Shown piece by piece: positions 52,222 through 60,343 of a stretch of 64,000 bases of DNA. The DNA lies in the NCBI RefSeq assembly GCF_039525805.1, contig NZ_BAAAHZ010000014.1; one strand, 5' to 3'. The translations under genes were made by a program, and so were the position numbers. The notes under the pieces were generated by a model. It saw nothing but the letters and a program-made list of their open reading frames with translations. It did not search any database and had not been told where the DNA came from. The stretch comes from Dietzia natronolimnaea. Its GTDB lineage: Bacteria > Actinomycetota > Actinomycetes > Mycobacteriales > Mycobacteriaceae. Each line of letters starts with the position of its first letter. The first letter of the stretch is position 1.

Positions 52222-53835
52222 TCAGGCTCCCTTCGAGAACATGCCGAGCATGCGGCGCGTCACGGCGAAGCCGCCGAAGACGTTGATGGACGCGACGAGG
52301 ATCGCGATGGTGGCCAGGACCAGGCCGGCGGTGTTGTCGATCCCGATCTGCAGGAGCGCGCCCACGACGATCACACCGGAGATCGCGTTGGTCACCGACA
52401 TGAGCGGTGTGTGCAGCGCGTGGTGGACGTTGCCGATCACGTAGTAGCCGATCACGATCGCCAGGACGAACACGGTGATGTGGCGCGGGATGTCGCCGGG
52501 CGCGACGGCCGTGAGCAGGAGCAGCAGCGCCATTCCGGTGGCGATCAGTCCGAGCCTGGCCCCTGCCGAGAGCTTCTTCTTCTCCGGGCGCGGCTCGAGC
52601 GGCGCGACGGCGGCCGCGGCGGGGGCGGCGCTGACCTGCACCGGAGGGGGCGGCCACATGATCTCGCCGCCCTTGGCCACGGTCACCCCGCGTTGGACGA
52701 CGTCGTCCAGATCCAGCGCCCACCGCCCGTCCTTGTCCGGGGTGACGAGCTTGGTCAGGTTGACCAGGTTGGTGCCGTACAACTGCGAGGCCTGTGCGGG
52801 CAGGCGACCGGCGAGATCGGTGTACCCGATGATCGTCACGCCGTTCTCGGTCACCACGACCTCGTCGGCGACGCTGCCCTCGACGTTGCCGCCCTGGGCG
52901 GCGGCCATGTCCACGATGACCGAGCCGCGCTTCATCGACGCCACATCCGCGGCGGTGAGCAGGCGCGGGGCCGCCCGGCCCGGGATCAGCGCGGTGGTGA
53001 TGACGATGTCCACGTCGGCCGCCTGGACCGAGTACAGGGCCGCGGCGGCGCGGTCGTAGGCCTCGCTGGTGGCCTTGGCGTAGCCGTCCGTGGAGACGAC
53101 CTTCTCCTCGTCCGGGACCTCGACGGGCAGGTATTCGCCGCCGATCGACCCCACCTGGTCGGCCACCTCGGGCCGCGGATCGGTGGCGCGGACGATCGCC
53201 CCGAGGCTGCTGGCCGCACCGATCGCCGCCAGACCGGCGACCCCAGCCCCGGCCACCAGCACCTTGGCCGGCGGGACCTTGCCCGCCGCGGTGACCTGTC
53301 CGGTGAAGAACCGGCCGAAGTGGTGGGCGGCCTCGATCACGGCGCGGTAGCCGGCGATGTTGGCCATGGAGCTGAGCACGTCCATCGACTGGGCCCGGGA
53401 GATCCGCGGGACCGCGTCCATCGCCAGGGCGGTGACCCCGCGCTCGGCCAGAACGGACAGCAACCGCTCGTTCTGGGCGGGCGCCAGGAGCCCGACGAGG
53501 GTCGCACCGGACCGCATCCGGGCCACCTCGGACTCCGTGGGCACCGCGACCTTCAGCACCACGTCGCCCGACCAGGCCACGTCACCGGAGACAAGGTCGG
53601 CGCCGGACTCGGCGTAGGCCGCGTCGGAGAACTCTGCGCGGGTCCCCGCCCCGTTCTCCACCACGACCCGGTAGCCCAGGCCGATCAACTTGGCGACGGT
53701 CGCCGGGGTGGCGGCCACCCGCCTCTCCGCGGGATCGGACTCGGCGACCACGCCGATCACCGAGGGGGCGTCCGCGGTGTCCCGGATGTCGGTCTCCGGG
53801 GTCAAATCGGGGATCTCTTCGAGGCTCGAGGCCAT
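52222..53835 (-). CDS. pntA: NAD(P) transhydrogenase subunit alpha (fused domains I and II)
   Basis: A 537-residue fused alpha subunit. The N-terminal 390 residues are the NAD(H)-binding domain, with VGLLAPAQNERLL, MDAVPRISRAQSMDVLSSMANIAGYRA and the Rossmann KVLVAGAGVAGLAAIGAA. A Pro/Ala-rich linker (SAAPAAAAVAPLEPRPEKKK) leads to the C-terminal three-helix membrane part (ITVFVLAIVIGYYVIGNV, SGVIVVGALLQIG, ILVASINVFGGF). Many bacteria split this into pntAA and pntAB; here it is fused. The ATG at 53835 follows GAAGGAA. Confidence 0.94.
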   Translation of the reverse strand: MASSLEEIPDLTPETDIRDTADAPSVIGVVAESDPAERRVAATPATVAKLIGLGYRVVVENGAGTRAEFSDAAYAESGADLVSGDVAWSGDVVLKVAVPTESEVARMRSGATLVGLLAPAQNERLLSVLAERGVTALAMDAVPRISRAQSMDVLSSMANIAGYRAVIEAAHHFGRFFTGQVTAAGKVPPAKVLVAGAGVAGLAAIGAASSLGAIVRATDPRPEVADQVGSIGGEYLPVEVPDEEKVVSTDGYAKATSEAYDRAAAALYSVQAADVDIVITTALIPGRAAPRLLTAADVASMKRGSVIVDMAAAQGGNVEGSVADEVVVTENGVTIIGYTDLAGRLPAQASQLYGTNLVNLTKLVTPDKDGRWALDLDDVVQRGVTVAKGGEIMWPPPPVQVSAAPAAAAVAPLEPRPEKKKLSAGARLGLIATGMALLLLLTAVAPGDIPRHITVFVLAIVIGYYVIGNVHHALHTPLMSVTNAISGVIVVGALLQIGIDNTAGLVLATIAILVASINVFGGFAVTRRMLGMFSKGA

Positions 53836-54224
53836 GTGGGGGTTCCTTCGACAGCGTTGTGGAGAGCCGACGCGCGTGCACCGACCCAGACAATGTCCGT
53901 TCATTACATCGTGTTCGGGTCCCGGGGTGGGATCGTCCGCTGATCGCGTCGGGCACCGATGGGGATCCGAGCTGTGGGATGCGGGCTCACGGGTGGCGCG
54001 GGCGAGAGGGTGATCTCTGCTCCGTCCACCATGAGGACGTTGCTCTCCGGTCCGTCGGCATGGTGGCGCCGACCTCCGGGAGAACTTCTGCGTGAGCCTA
54101 CGTCACGCCGATGATTGAACCCGATTCAGGTGACGTGTGCAACGCCCGGGCCCCACCCCGCGGCCAGAAATGCGAAGAGCCGGCCTCTCGGCCGGCTCAC
54201 GGGTGCACCTGGGCTGCACTCGGC
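53836..54224. other. Intergenic region between pntA and tRNA-Leu
   Basis: 389 bp without a supported gene. It holds the pntA promoter region (A+T-richer around 53890-53925) and the tRNA terminator. Open frames of about 80-105 codons on the plus strand overlap pntA or lack ribosome-binding sites. Confidence 0.45.
54177..54198 (-). terminator. Terminator of tRNA-Leu
   Basis: GAGCCGGCC (54177-54185) pairs perfectly with GGCCGGCTC (54190-54198) around a 4-base loop. On the minus strand it is followed by TTCGCATTTCT, a partly T-rich tail. It lies 26 bp downstream of the tRNA 3' end. Confidence 0.7.
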
Positions 54225-54310
54225 TGGTGGGCGAAGGGGGACTTGAACCCCCACGTCCCGAAGGACACTGGCACCTGAAGCCAGCGCGTCTGCCATTCCG
54301 CCACTCGCCC
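54225..54310 (-). tRNA. tRNA-Leu (anticodon CAG)
   Basis: An 86-nt tRNA gene with encoded CCA. The acceptor 5' strand GGGCGAG pairs with TTCGCCC (one G-U). The anticodon stem-loop is CTGGC-TTCAGGT-GCCAG with anticodon CAG, reading CTG codons. A long variable arm (TGTCCTTCGGGACG) identifies a class II tRNA, and the T-arm is GGGGGTTCAAGTCCCCC. It lies next to fhaA, as leuT does in Mycobacterium tuberculosis. Confidence 0.97.
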
Positions 54311-54499
54311 GAGTAACGCCCGAATACGTTAACACGCGCCACACCGGCCGTACCAATCCGCTGGTGGAGCCTCACTCCGCGACCTCCGGGGATGCCGGAC
54401 ACGTGCTTCGGGCCGCCCCCGCCTCTATGATCGACCGGATGCCGCCGACACGCGCGGCGACCGGACGTCCGGACACGTACCAGGGAAGAGGAGGCGCTC

Positions 54500-55378
54500 G
54501 TGGGAATCGTCGGCAAGTTCGAACGCACACTCCAGGGCGCGGTCGGGGACGCCTTCGCCCGTCTCTTCGGCGGCAAGGTGGTGGCGGCCGAGGTGGAGGC
54601 GCAGCTGCGGAAGCAGTCCGAGGCCTCTCTCAAGGTGGTCGACGGTCACCTGCTGGTCTCCAACAGCTACACCATCACCCTCGCCCGGTCGGACTACGCG
54701 TCCTTCACGGAGGACGAGGCCCTGGCCGTCAAGACCTTCTCCCGCCACCTCTCGGACCACATCGCCGAGCAGGGGTGGGAGACCTACGGCCCCGTCGCCG
54801 TCACCTTCGTCGAACGCGACGACCTCCACACCGGGCAGATGCGGATCAACGGGGTCGTGGACCCCGACGCCGTCCCGTTCCACATCTCGGCCGCCGCGCC
54901 GGCACCGGCACCGGGCCATCCGGCTCCGTCGTCGCCGTCCCCCGCGTCGCCGAGCGCCAGTCAGGAGAAGAACCCCATGCAGGCACCCGCCTCCAACTAC
55001 CCCGTCGCCACGCGGTCCGGGTCCGCCGGCCAGAACACCGGCTGGGGTGGTCCGTCCGACGCCCCCACGCAGATCACCCAGGGTCGCGCCTCGCTCACGG
55101 TGACGCTGCACCTCGAGGACGGTTCCGGGCGCACCTTCCGCCTCCAGCGCGGGTCCAACCTGCTCGGACGCGGCCAGGACGCGGCCTTCCGTCTCCCGGA
55201 CACCGGCGTGTCTCGGCAGCACGCGGACATCCGGTTCGACGGCCGCGAGGCGGTCCTCACCGACCTCGGCTCCACCAACGGGACCACGGTCAACGAGGGC
55301 CCGGTGCAGGACTGGCAGCTGGCGGACGGCGACGTCATCCGCGTCGGACACTCGGAGATAACCGTCCGGTTCGACTAG
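54500..55378 (+). CDS. fhaA: FHA-domain protein FhaA with DUF3662
   Basis: A 292-residue cytoplasmic scaffold. The N-terminal DUF3662 domain (residues 1-115: GIVGKFERTLQGAVGDAFARLFGGKV) is followed by a low-complexity linker and a C-terminal FHA domain (about 205-290: LLGRGQDAAFRLPDTGVSRQHADI, DLGSTNGTTVNEGPV) that binds phosphothreonine. In mycobacteria FhaA interacts with PknB and with cell-wall assembly proteins. The linker is short; mycobacterial FhaA is nearly twice as long. The GTG start follows GGAGG. It is the first gene of the seven-gene kinase/elongation cluster, 87 bp before fhaB. Confidence 0.93.
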   Translation: MGIVGKFERTLQGAVGDAFARLFGGKVVAAEVEAQLRKQSEASLKVVDGHLLVSNSYTITLARSDYASFTEDEALAVKTFSRHLSDHIAEQGWETYGPVAVTFVERDDLHTGQMRINGVVDPDAVPFHISAAAPAPAPGHPAPSSPSPASPSASQEKNPMQAPASNYPVATRSGSAGQNTGWGGPSDAPTQITQGRASLTVTLHLEDGSGRTFRLQRGSNLLGRGQDAAFRLPDTGVSRQHADIRFDGREAVLTDLGSTNGTTVNEGPVQDWQLADGDVIRVGHSEITVRFD

Positions 55379-55465
55379 CCTCGACAGGCATGGACCCCCG
55401 GGAACCTCCGGGGGCGATCACACGTTGCCCGAGGTGACCTGACCGGAGAGGGGAGGACCGAACTC

Positions 55466-55924
55466 GTGCAGGGACTCGTCCTACAACTCTCGCGTGGCCT
55501 CCTCCTGGTGCTGTTGTGGCTGTTCATCTACCTCGTCCTGCGGGCGCTGAAGACCGACGTCTTCGGCAACGTCGGGATGCGGTCGGGCGGCCAGGGTGAG
55601 CGCCGGGGCGGCTTCCTCGGCCGCGGCACCAAGGCGATCCGCCACCTCGTCGTCACCCAGGGCGCCCTCGCCGGGACCCGCATCACGCTGTCCGAACAGC
55701 CGGTCCTGCTCGGCCGGGCCGACTCGTGCACCCTGGTGATCGACGACGACTACGCATCCAACCAACACGCCAGGCTGTCGCCCCACGGGCCGGACTGGTT
55801 CCTGGAGGACCTCGGTTCGACCAACGGCACCTATCTGGACAGGACGCGGGTGACGACCCCGGTCAAGGTGGCCGCCGGCACGCCGATCCGGATCGGCAAG
55901 ACCGTGATCGAGCTGCGCGCGTGA
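55466..55924 (+). CDS. fhaB: Membrane-anchored FHA protein FhaB (FipA)
   Basis: A 152-residue protein with one N-terminal membrane helix (GLLLVLLWLFIYLVLRAL) and a cytoplasmic FHA domain (LLGRADSCTLVIDDDYASNQHARL, EDLGSTNGTYLDRTRV). It corresponds to mycobacterial FhaB/FipA, a substrate of PknA/PknB that connects phosphorylation with division proteins. The GTG start follows a GGAGAGGGGAGG region. Its stop overlaps the pstP start (GTGA), so the phosphatase and its FHA partner are co-translated. Confidence 0.92.
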   Translation: MQGLVLQLSRGLLLVLLWLFIYLVLRALKTDVFGNVGMRSGGQGERRGGFLGRGTKAIRHLVVTQGALAGTRITLSEQPVLLGRADSCTLVIDDDYASNQHARLSPHGPDWFLEDLGSTNGTYLDRTRVTTPVKVAAGTPIRIGKTVIELRA

Positions 55925-57417
55925 CCCCCGCGCTCAGTTACGCCGCCCGCTCCCACACGGGGATGGTGCGGGACAACAACGAGGACTCCGCGTACGCCGC
56001 GCCCCGGGTCCTCGTGCTGGCCGACGGCATGGGGGGCCACGCCGCGGGCGAGTTGGCCAGCCAGATCATGGTCGCGACCCTGGCCAAGCTCGACGAGGAC
56101 CAACCGGGGTCGGACCTCGCCGGTGCGCTCAGCCGGGCCATGCACGAGGGCAACCAGGCGATCGCCGCGCACGTCGAGGCGCATCCCGAGGCCGAGGGCA
56201 TGGGCTGCACCCTCACCGCCCTGCTCTTCGACGGCCGGCGCATGGGACTGCTCCACGTGGGCGACTCGCGCGCCTACCTGCTCCGCGACGACGTCCTCAC
56301 GCAGATCACCAAGGACGACACCTTCGTCCAGTCGCTCGTCGACCGCGGCGAGCTCACCGCCGAGGAAGCGCACGTGCACCCGCGGCGCTCGCTCATCCTC
56401 AAGGCGCTCACCGGAGATCCCGTCGAGCCCACCACCGCCGTCCGGGAGGCACGGGTCGGCGACCGCTACCTGCTGTGCTCGGACGGCCTGTCCGACCCGG
56501 TGAGCGCCGAGACCATCGCCGAGACCCTCGGGACCGGGTCCGCCGACGCCGCCGCCGAGCGGCTCGTCCAGCTCGCGCTGCGGTCCGGTGGCCCCGACAA
56601 CGTCACGGTCGTGGTGGCGGACGTCGTGGACTCCCCCCGCGGCGGCACGGTCGTGCCCGTGGTCGTGGGCGCGGCCTCCACCGACGAGCCGGGGGAGATC
56701 GCGGTGCACGCCGACACCGCCGCCGGCCGGGCCGCGGCGTTCTCCCGCTCCCGGGTCGCCTCGCAGAACGGTGCCGGTGAGGCGACCGGTGAGGGGCCGG
56801 AGTCCGGGACCGGGGACGGGTCCGACGACGACGAGGTGGACCGCCCCGCCCCGCGCGGCACCCGCTGGCGTTTCGCGCTGAGCGTCGTCGGAGTGCTCGT
56901 ACTGATCGCGGGGATCGTCGGCGTCTCCGCGCTGCTCGTGCGGAGCAACTACTTCGTCACCGAAGAGGACAGCCAGGTGGTGGTCAAGCAGGGCATCTCC
57001 GGCGAGGTGTTCGGCATCTCCCTCGCCTCGGTCAGTCAGGTGGCGTGTCTGTCCGCGGACGGTGCGCTCACCCTCCACGACCCGGATGCGATCCCGTCCG
57101 GGTGCGACGTCTTCACCCTCGGCGACCTGCGCGAGCCCGCCCGCGAGTCGGTGCGCGCCGGGATGCCGTCCGGCAGCCTCGCCGATGCCAACGCCCAGGT
57201 CGCCCGCCTCGCGCAGGACAATCTGCTGCCGGCGTGCGAGCCCCGGGAGCGGGACCAGGACCGGCGGTCGGAGCCGGCGGAGGCGACGCCCTCGCCGTCG
57301 TCCCCCACCACGTCCCCCCGTCCCGCCCCGGAACCGTCCCCGGAACCGTCCCCGCAGCCCACACCCCCGCCCGCCCCGGCCCCCGTGCCGGGAGTCGACT
57401 GCCGGGCGGTGAGCTGA
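55921..57417 (+). CDS. pstP: PP2C-type Ser/Thr protein phosphatase PstP
   Basis: A 498-residue membrane phosphatase that reverses PknA/PknB phosphorylation. The catalytic domain (1-235) shows the metal-binding motifs RDNNEDS, LADGMGGHAAGE, GDSRAYLLR, SDGLSD and GGPDNVT. A juxtamembrane acidic linker leads to one TM helix (about 318-341, ALSVVGVLVLIAGIVGVSALLV) and an extracytoplasmic domain of about 155 residues that ends in a Pro-rich tail. The GTG start overlaps fhaB. The gene set places it as the antagonist of the two kinases downstream. Confidence 0.94.
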   Translation: MTPALSYAARSHTGMVRDNNEDSAYAAPRVLVLADGMGGHAAGELASQIMVATLAKLDEDQPGSDLAGALSRAMHEGNQAIAAHVEAHPEAEGMGCTLTALLFDGRRMGLLHVGDSRAYLLRDDVLTQITKDDTFVQSLVDRGELTAEEAHVHPRRSLILKALTGDPVEPTTAVREARVGDRYLLCSDGLSDPVSAETIAETLGTGSADAAAERLVQLALRSGGPDNVTVVVADVVDSPRGGTVVPVVVGAASTDEPGEIAVHADTAAGRAAAFSRSRVASQNGAGEATGEGPESGTGDGSDDDEVDRPAPRGTRWRFALSVVGVLVLIAGIVGVSALLVRSNYFVTEEDSQVVVKQGISGEVFGISLASVSQVACLSADGALTLHDPDAIPSGCDVFTLGDLREPARESVRAGMPSGSLADANAQVARLAQDNLLPACEPRERDQDRRSEPAEATPSPSSPTTSPRPAPEPSPEPSPQPTPPPAPAPVPGVDCRAVS

Positions 57418-57420
57418 CCC

Positions 57421-58863
57421 GTGGCCGCCCCCGCACCCGGAACGCAGGCGGCTCCGGCCCCGCCCCGCCGCGGCAAGGAGCTCGTGCTGCTGGTCGCCGC
57501 CTCGGTGATCGTCGGATTCGCACTGCTCCTGGTCCAGCTGGCCCAGGAGCAGGAACTCAGCCTCACACTGCTCTGGCTCACCCTCGCCTACCTCGGTCTG
57601 TGCGGCGGCGCCCACCTGCTGATCCGGTGGTTGGCCCCCTTCTCGGACCCGGTTCTCCTGCCGGCGGTCGCCCTGCTCAACGGCCTGGGCCTGGTGCTGA
57701 TCTACCGCCTCGACCTGGCGTACGCGGCGCGCGCCGTGGCCAACGGCACCGACCCGCCGGGGATGGACGTCACCCGGCAGCTGCTGTGGACCCTCATCGG
57801 GCTGGCCTTCATGGCGGCCGTGTTGTACTTCCTCCGGGACCACCGGGTGCTGTCCCGGTACGGCTACACCATGGGTTTCGCCGGCCTGGTGTTGCTGGCG
57901 ATCCCGGCGGTGCTGCCCGCCCGGTTCTCCGAGATCAACGGCGCCAAGAACTGGATCATCCTGCCCGGCTTCACCATCCAGCCCGGCGAGTTCGCCAAGA
58001 TCCTGCTCATCATCTTCTTCGCCTCGATCCTGGTCGAGAAGCGGGAGCTGTTCACCAGCGCCGGTCGGCGGATCCTCGGCGTGGACCTGCCCCGCGGGCG
58101 TGACCTCGGGCCGATCATCGTGGCGTGGTTCCTGTCCCTGGGCGTGCTGGTGTTCAACACGGACCTCGGCATGGCGCTCCTGCTCTTCGCCACCGTGCTC
58201 ACCATGCTCTACGTGGCCACGGAGCGCGTCAGCTGGTTGCTCATCGGCGTGGTGCTGGTGGGTATCGGTGGCGTGCTGGCCTACGCCCTCTTCGGGCACG
58301 TGCGGGTGCGGTTCCAGATCTGGCAGGACCCCTTCGCCTACTTCGACACCGGCGGTTATCAGAGCTCGCAGGCACTGTTCGGTCTCGCCTCCGGCGGCAT
58401 GGGCGGCACCGGACTCGGCAACGGGCGGCCGGACCAGGTGCCGTTCGCGGGCACCGACTTCATCACCTCCACGATCGGCGAGGAACTGGGCCTGATCGGC
58501 CTCGCCGCCGTGCTGATGATCTACACGATCATCGTCCTGCGCGGGATCCGCGTGGGTCTGACCATCAGGGACAGCTTCGGCAAACTCGTCGCCGTCGGCC
58601 TGGCCTTCACCGTGGCCATCCAGGTGTTCGTGGTGGTCGGCGGGGTCTCCACCCTCATCCCGCTCACCGGGCTCACCCTGCCCTTCATGGCCTACGGCGG
58701 GTCGAGCCTGCTCGCCAACTACGCCCTGCTGGCCATCCTGCTCCGGTTGTCGGACGACGCCCGGCGGCCGCTGCCGACCCCGCGTCAGACTCCCGCGCTC
58801 GCCGAGGCCGCCACGGGCATGATGCGGACCCCGCTGCTGGCCCGCGTCCGGAAGTCCGGGTGA
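57421..58863 (+). CDS. rodA: SEDS-family peptidoglycan glycosyltransferase RodA
   Basis: A 480-residue, ten-TM SEDS protein that polymerises lipid II during cell elongation. GAKNWIILPGFTIQPGEFAKI, WQDPFAYFDTGGYQSSQALFGLASGGMGGTGLG and LPFMAYGGSSLLANYALLAIL are the family signatures; the Asp of WQDP lies in the loop conserved in FtsW/RodA. It starts 3 bp after the pstP stop and is followed 7 bp later by pbpA, its transpeptidase partner. The first 18 residues are Pro/Ala-rich and cytoplasmic. Confidence 0.95.
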   Translation: MAAPAPGTQAAPAPPRRGKELVLLVAASVIVGFALLLVQLAQEQELSLTLLWLTLAYLGLCGGAHLLIRWLAPFSDPVLLPAVALLNGLGLVLIYRLDLAYAARAVANGTDPPGMDVTRQLLWTLIGLAFMAAVLYFLRDHRVLSRYGYTMGFAGLVLLAIPAVLPARFSEINGAKNWIILPGFTIQPGEFAKILLIIFFASILVEKRELFTSAGRRILGVDLPRGRDLGPIIVAWFLSLGVLVFNTDLGMALLLFATVLTMLYVATERVSWLLIGVVLVGIGGVLAYALFGHVRVRFQIWQDPFAYFDTGGYQSSQALFGLASGGMGGTGLGNGRPDQVPFAGTDFITSTIGEELGLIGLAAVLMIYTIIVLRGIRVGLTIRDSFGKLVAVGLAFTVAIQVFVVVGGVSTLIPLTGLTLPFMAYGGSSLLANYALLAILLRLSDDARRPLPTPRQTPALAEAATGMMRTPLLARVRKSG

Positions 58864-58870
58864 GCGCCGC

Positions 58871-60343
58871 GTGAACGCCGCCATCCGCAGGATCGCGATC
58901 GCCGCCATCGTCATGGTGGTCGCGCTGCTCCTGCAGCTCACCTGGGTGCAGGTCTTCCGCGCCGACGACCTGCGCGCCGACCCCCGCAACACCCGGATGC
59001 TGCTCGACGAGTACTCCCGCCAGCGCGGGCAGATCACCGCCGGCGGCCGGGTGCTGGCCATGTCGGTCCCCTCCGAGGGCAGGTACGAGTTCGAGCGCAC
59101 CTATCCCACCGGTCCGACCGCGTTCGGCCCGACGGTCGGGTACTACTCCCTGCAGTTCGCCACCTCGGGGATCGAACAGTCCCAGGACGCGTTCCTCAAC
59201 GGGTCCGACCCGCGGCTGCTCTCCCAGCGCATCTCCGGGCTCATCTCCGGACGCACCCCCCAGGGCGGTTCGGTGGAGCTGACGCTCGACCCCGTCGCCC
59301 AGGAGGTCGCCTACGCGGCGCTGCAGCGGGGCGCGGGCCAGGGGCCCTTCGTGGGTTCCGTGGCGGCGGTCCGACCCTCCACCGGCGAGGTCCTGGCGCT
59401 GGCCTCCAGCCCGTCCTTCGATCCCAACGCCCTGTCCAGCCAGGAGCAGACCGTCCGCACGCAGGAGATGGCGCGGATCGAGCAGAGCCCCGACCGGCCG
59501 CTGCTCAACCACGCCACCCAGCAGTCCCTGCCTCCCGGGTCCACCATGAAGGTCATCACCACCGCCGCCGCCCTCGAGTCCGGGATGGGACCGGAGACCC
59601 CGGTCTCCGGCGCGGACCGCACCCTGCTGCCCGGGACCTCCACGTTCCTGCAGAACTACGCCGGCCAGACCTGCGGGGGCGGCACCGTGACCCTCCGCAC
59701 CGCGTTCGAGCTCTCCTGCAACGTGCCCTTCGTGGAGCTCAGCCAGGAGATCGGTGCCGACGCGTTCACCGAGATGGCCGAGCGCTTCGGTGTGGACGGC
59801 GGTGAGCCGGACGAGCTCGGGATCCCCGCGGCGCCGTCCGGGCTCGGCCAGATGGAGGACGCCGCCCAGCTCGCCATGAGCTCGATCGGTCAGAGCGATG
59901 TCCGCATGACCACGCTGCAGAACGCCATGGTGGCCGCGACCGTCTCCAACGGCGGGGTGCGTATGCAGCCCAAGCTGATCCGTTCGCTCACGGCGCCGGA
60001 CCTCTCCGTGGTGCAGGGGTTCACCCCCGAGGACGCCGGACGCGCCCTCACCGACGAGCAGGCCGGCACCCTCACCGAGCTCATGGAGGGCGCGGAGCGC
60101 AACGCCGGGGGCGGCCTGCCCGGGGTGACCATCGCCTCCAAGACCGGCACCGCGGAGCACGGCGTGGACGCCGCGGAGTCCGTCCCCTACACCTGGTACA
60201 TCGCGTTCGTACCCGGGCAGGACGTGGCCGTGGCCGTGGCGGTCGAATCCGGGCCGGGCGTCACCCGCGACACTGTGGGCTCCACCTACGCCGCCCCCAT
60301 CGGGCGCGAGGTCCTCGGTGCCCTCCTCGGGGGAGCCGGATGA
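58871..60343 (+). CDS. pbpA: Class B penicillin-binding protein PbpA (PBP2-like)
   Basis: A 490-residue transpeptidase anchored by an N-terminal helix (RIAIAAIVMVVALLLQLTW). The active site is complete: STMK with Ser near residue 223, SCN in AFELSCNVPF near 283, and KTGT near 424-427. It cross-links peptidoglycan made by RodA in the elongation complex, and in mycobacteria PbpA is phosphorylated by PknB. The GTG start is 7 bp after the rodA stop; its own stop overlaps pknA (ATGA). Confidence 0.94.
   Translation: MNAAIRRIAIAAIVMVVALLLQLTWVQVFRADDLRADPRNTRMLLDEYSRQRGQITAGGRVLAMSVPSEGRYEFERTYPTGPTAFGPTVGYYSLQFATSGIEQSQDAFLNGSDPRLLSQRISGLISGRTPQGGSVELTLDPVAQEVAYAALQRGAGQGPFVGSVAAVRPSTGEVLALASSPSFDPNALSSQEQTVRTQEMARIEQSPDRPLLNHATQQSLPPGSTMKVITTAAALESGMGPETPVSGADRTLLPGTSTFLQNYAGQTCGGGTVTLRTAFELSCNVPFVELSQEIGADAFTEMAERFGVDGGEPDELGIPAAPSGLGQMEDAAQLAMSSIGQSDVRMTTLQNAMVAATVSNGGVRMQPKLIRSLTAPDLSVVQGFTPEDAGRALTDEQAGTLTELMEGAERNAGGGLPGVTIASKTGTAEHGVDAAESVPYTWYIAFVPGQDVAVAVAVESGPGVTRDTVGSTYAAPIGREVLGALLGGAG

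Noticed and set aside
53690..54095. Small plus-strand genes upstream of the tRNA
   Set aside because: The frames overlap the 5' end of pntA antisense or lack ribosome-binding sites, and their translations look random.
54225..54310. tRNA-Leu as an integration site of a genomic island
   Set aside because: The neighbouring genes are conserved core genes, and no partial tRNA duplicate or integrase was found in the window.
55831..59100. A 1089-codon open frame on the minus strand opposite pstP, rodA and pbpA
   Set aside because: It is antisense to three clear genes; the Gly/Glu/Asp/Gln-rich translation has no recognisable fold.
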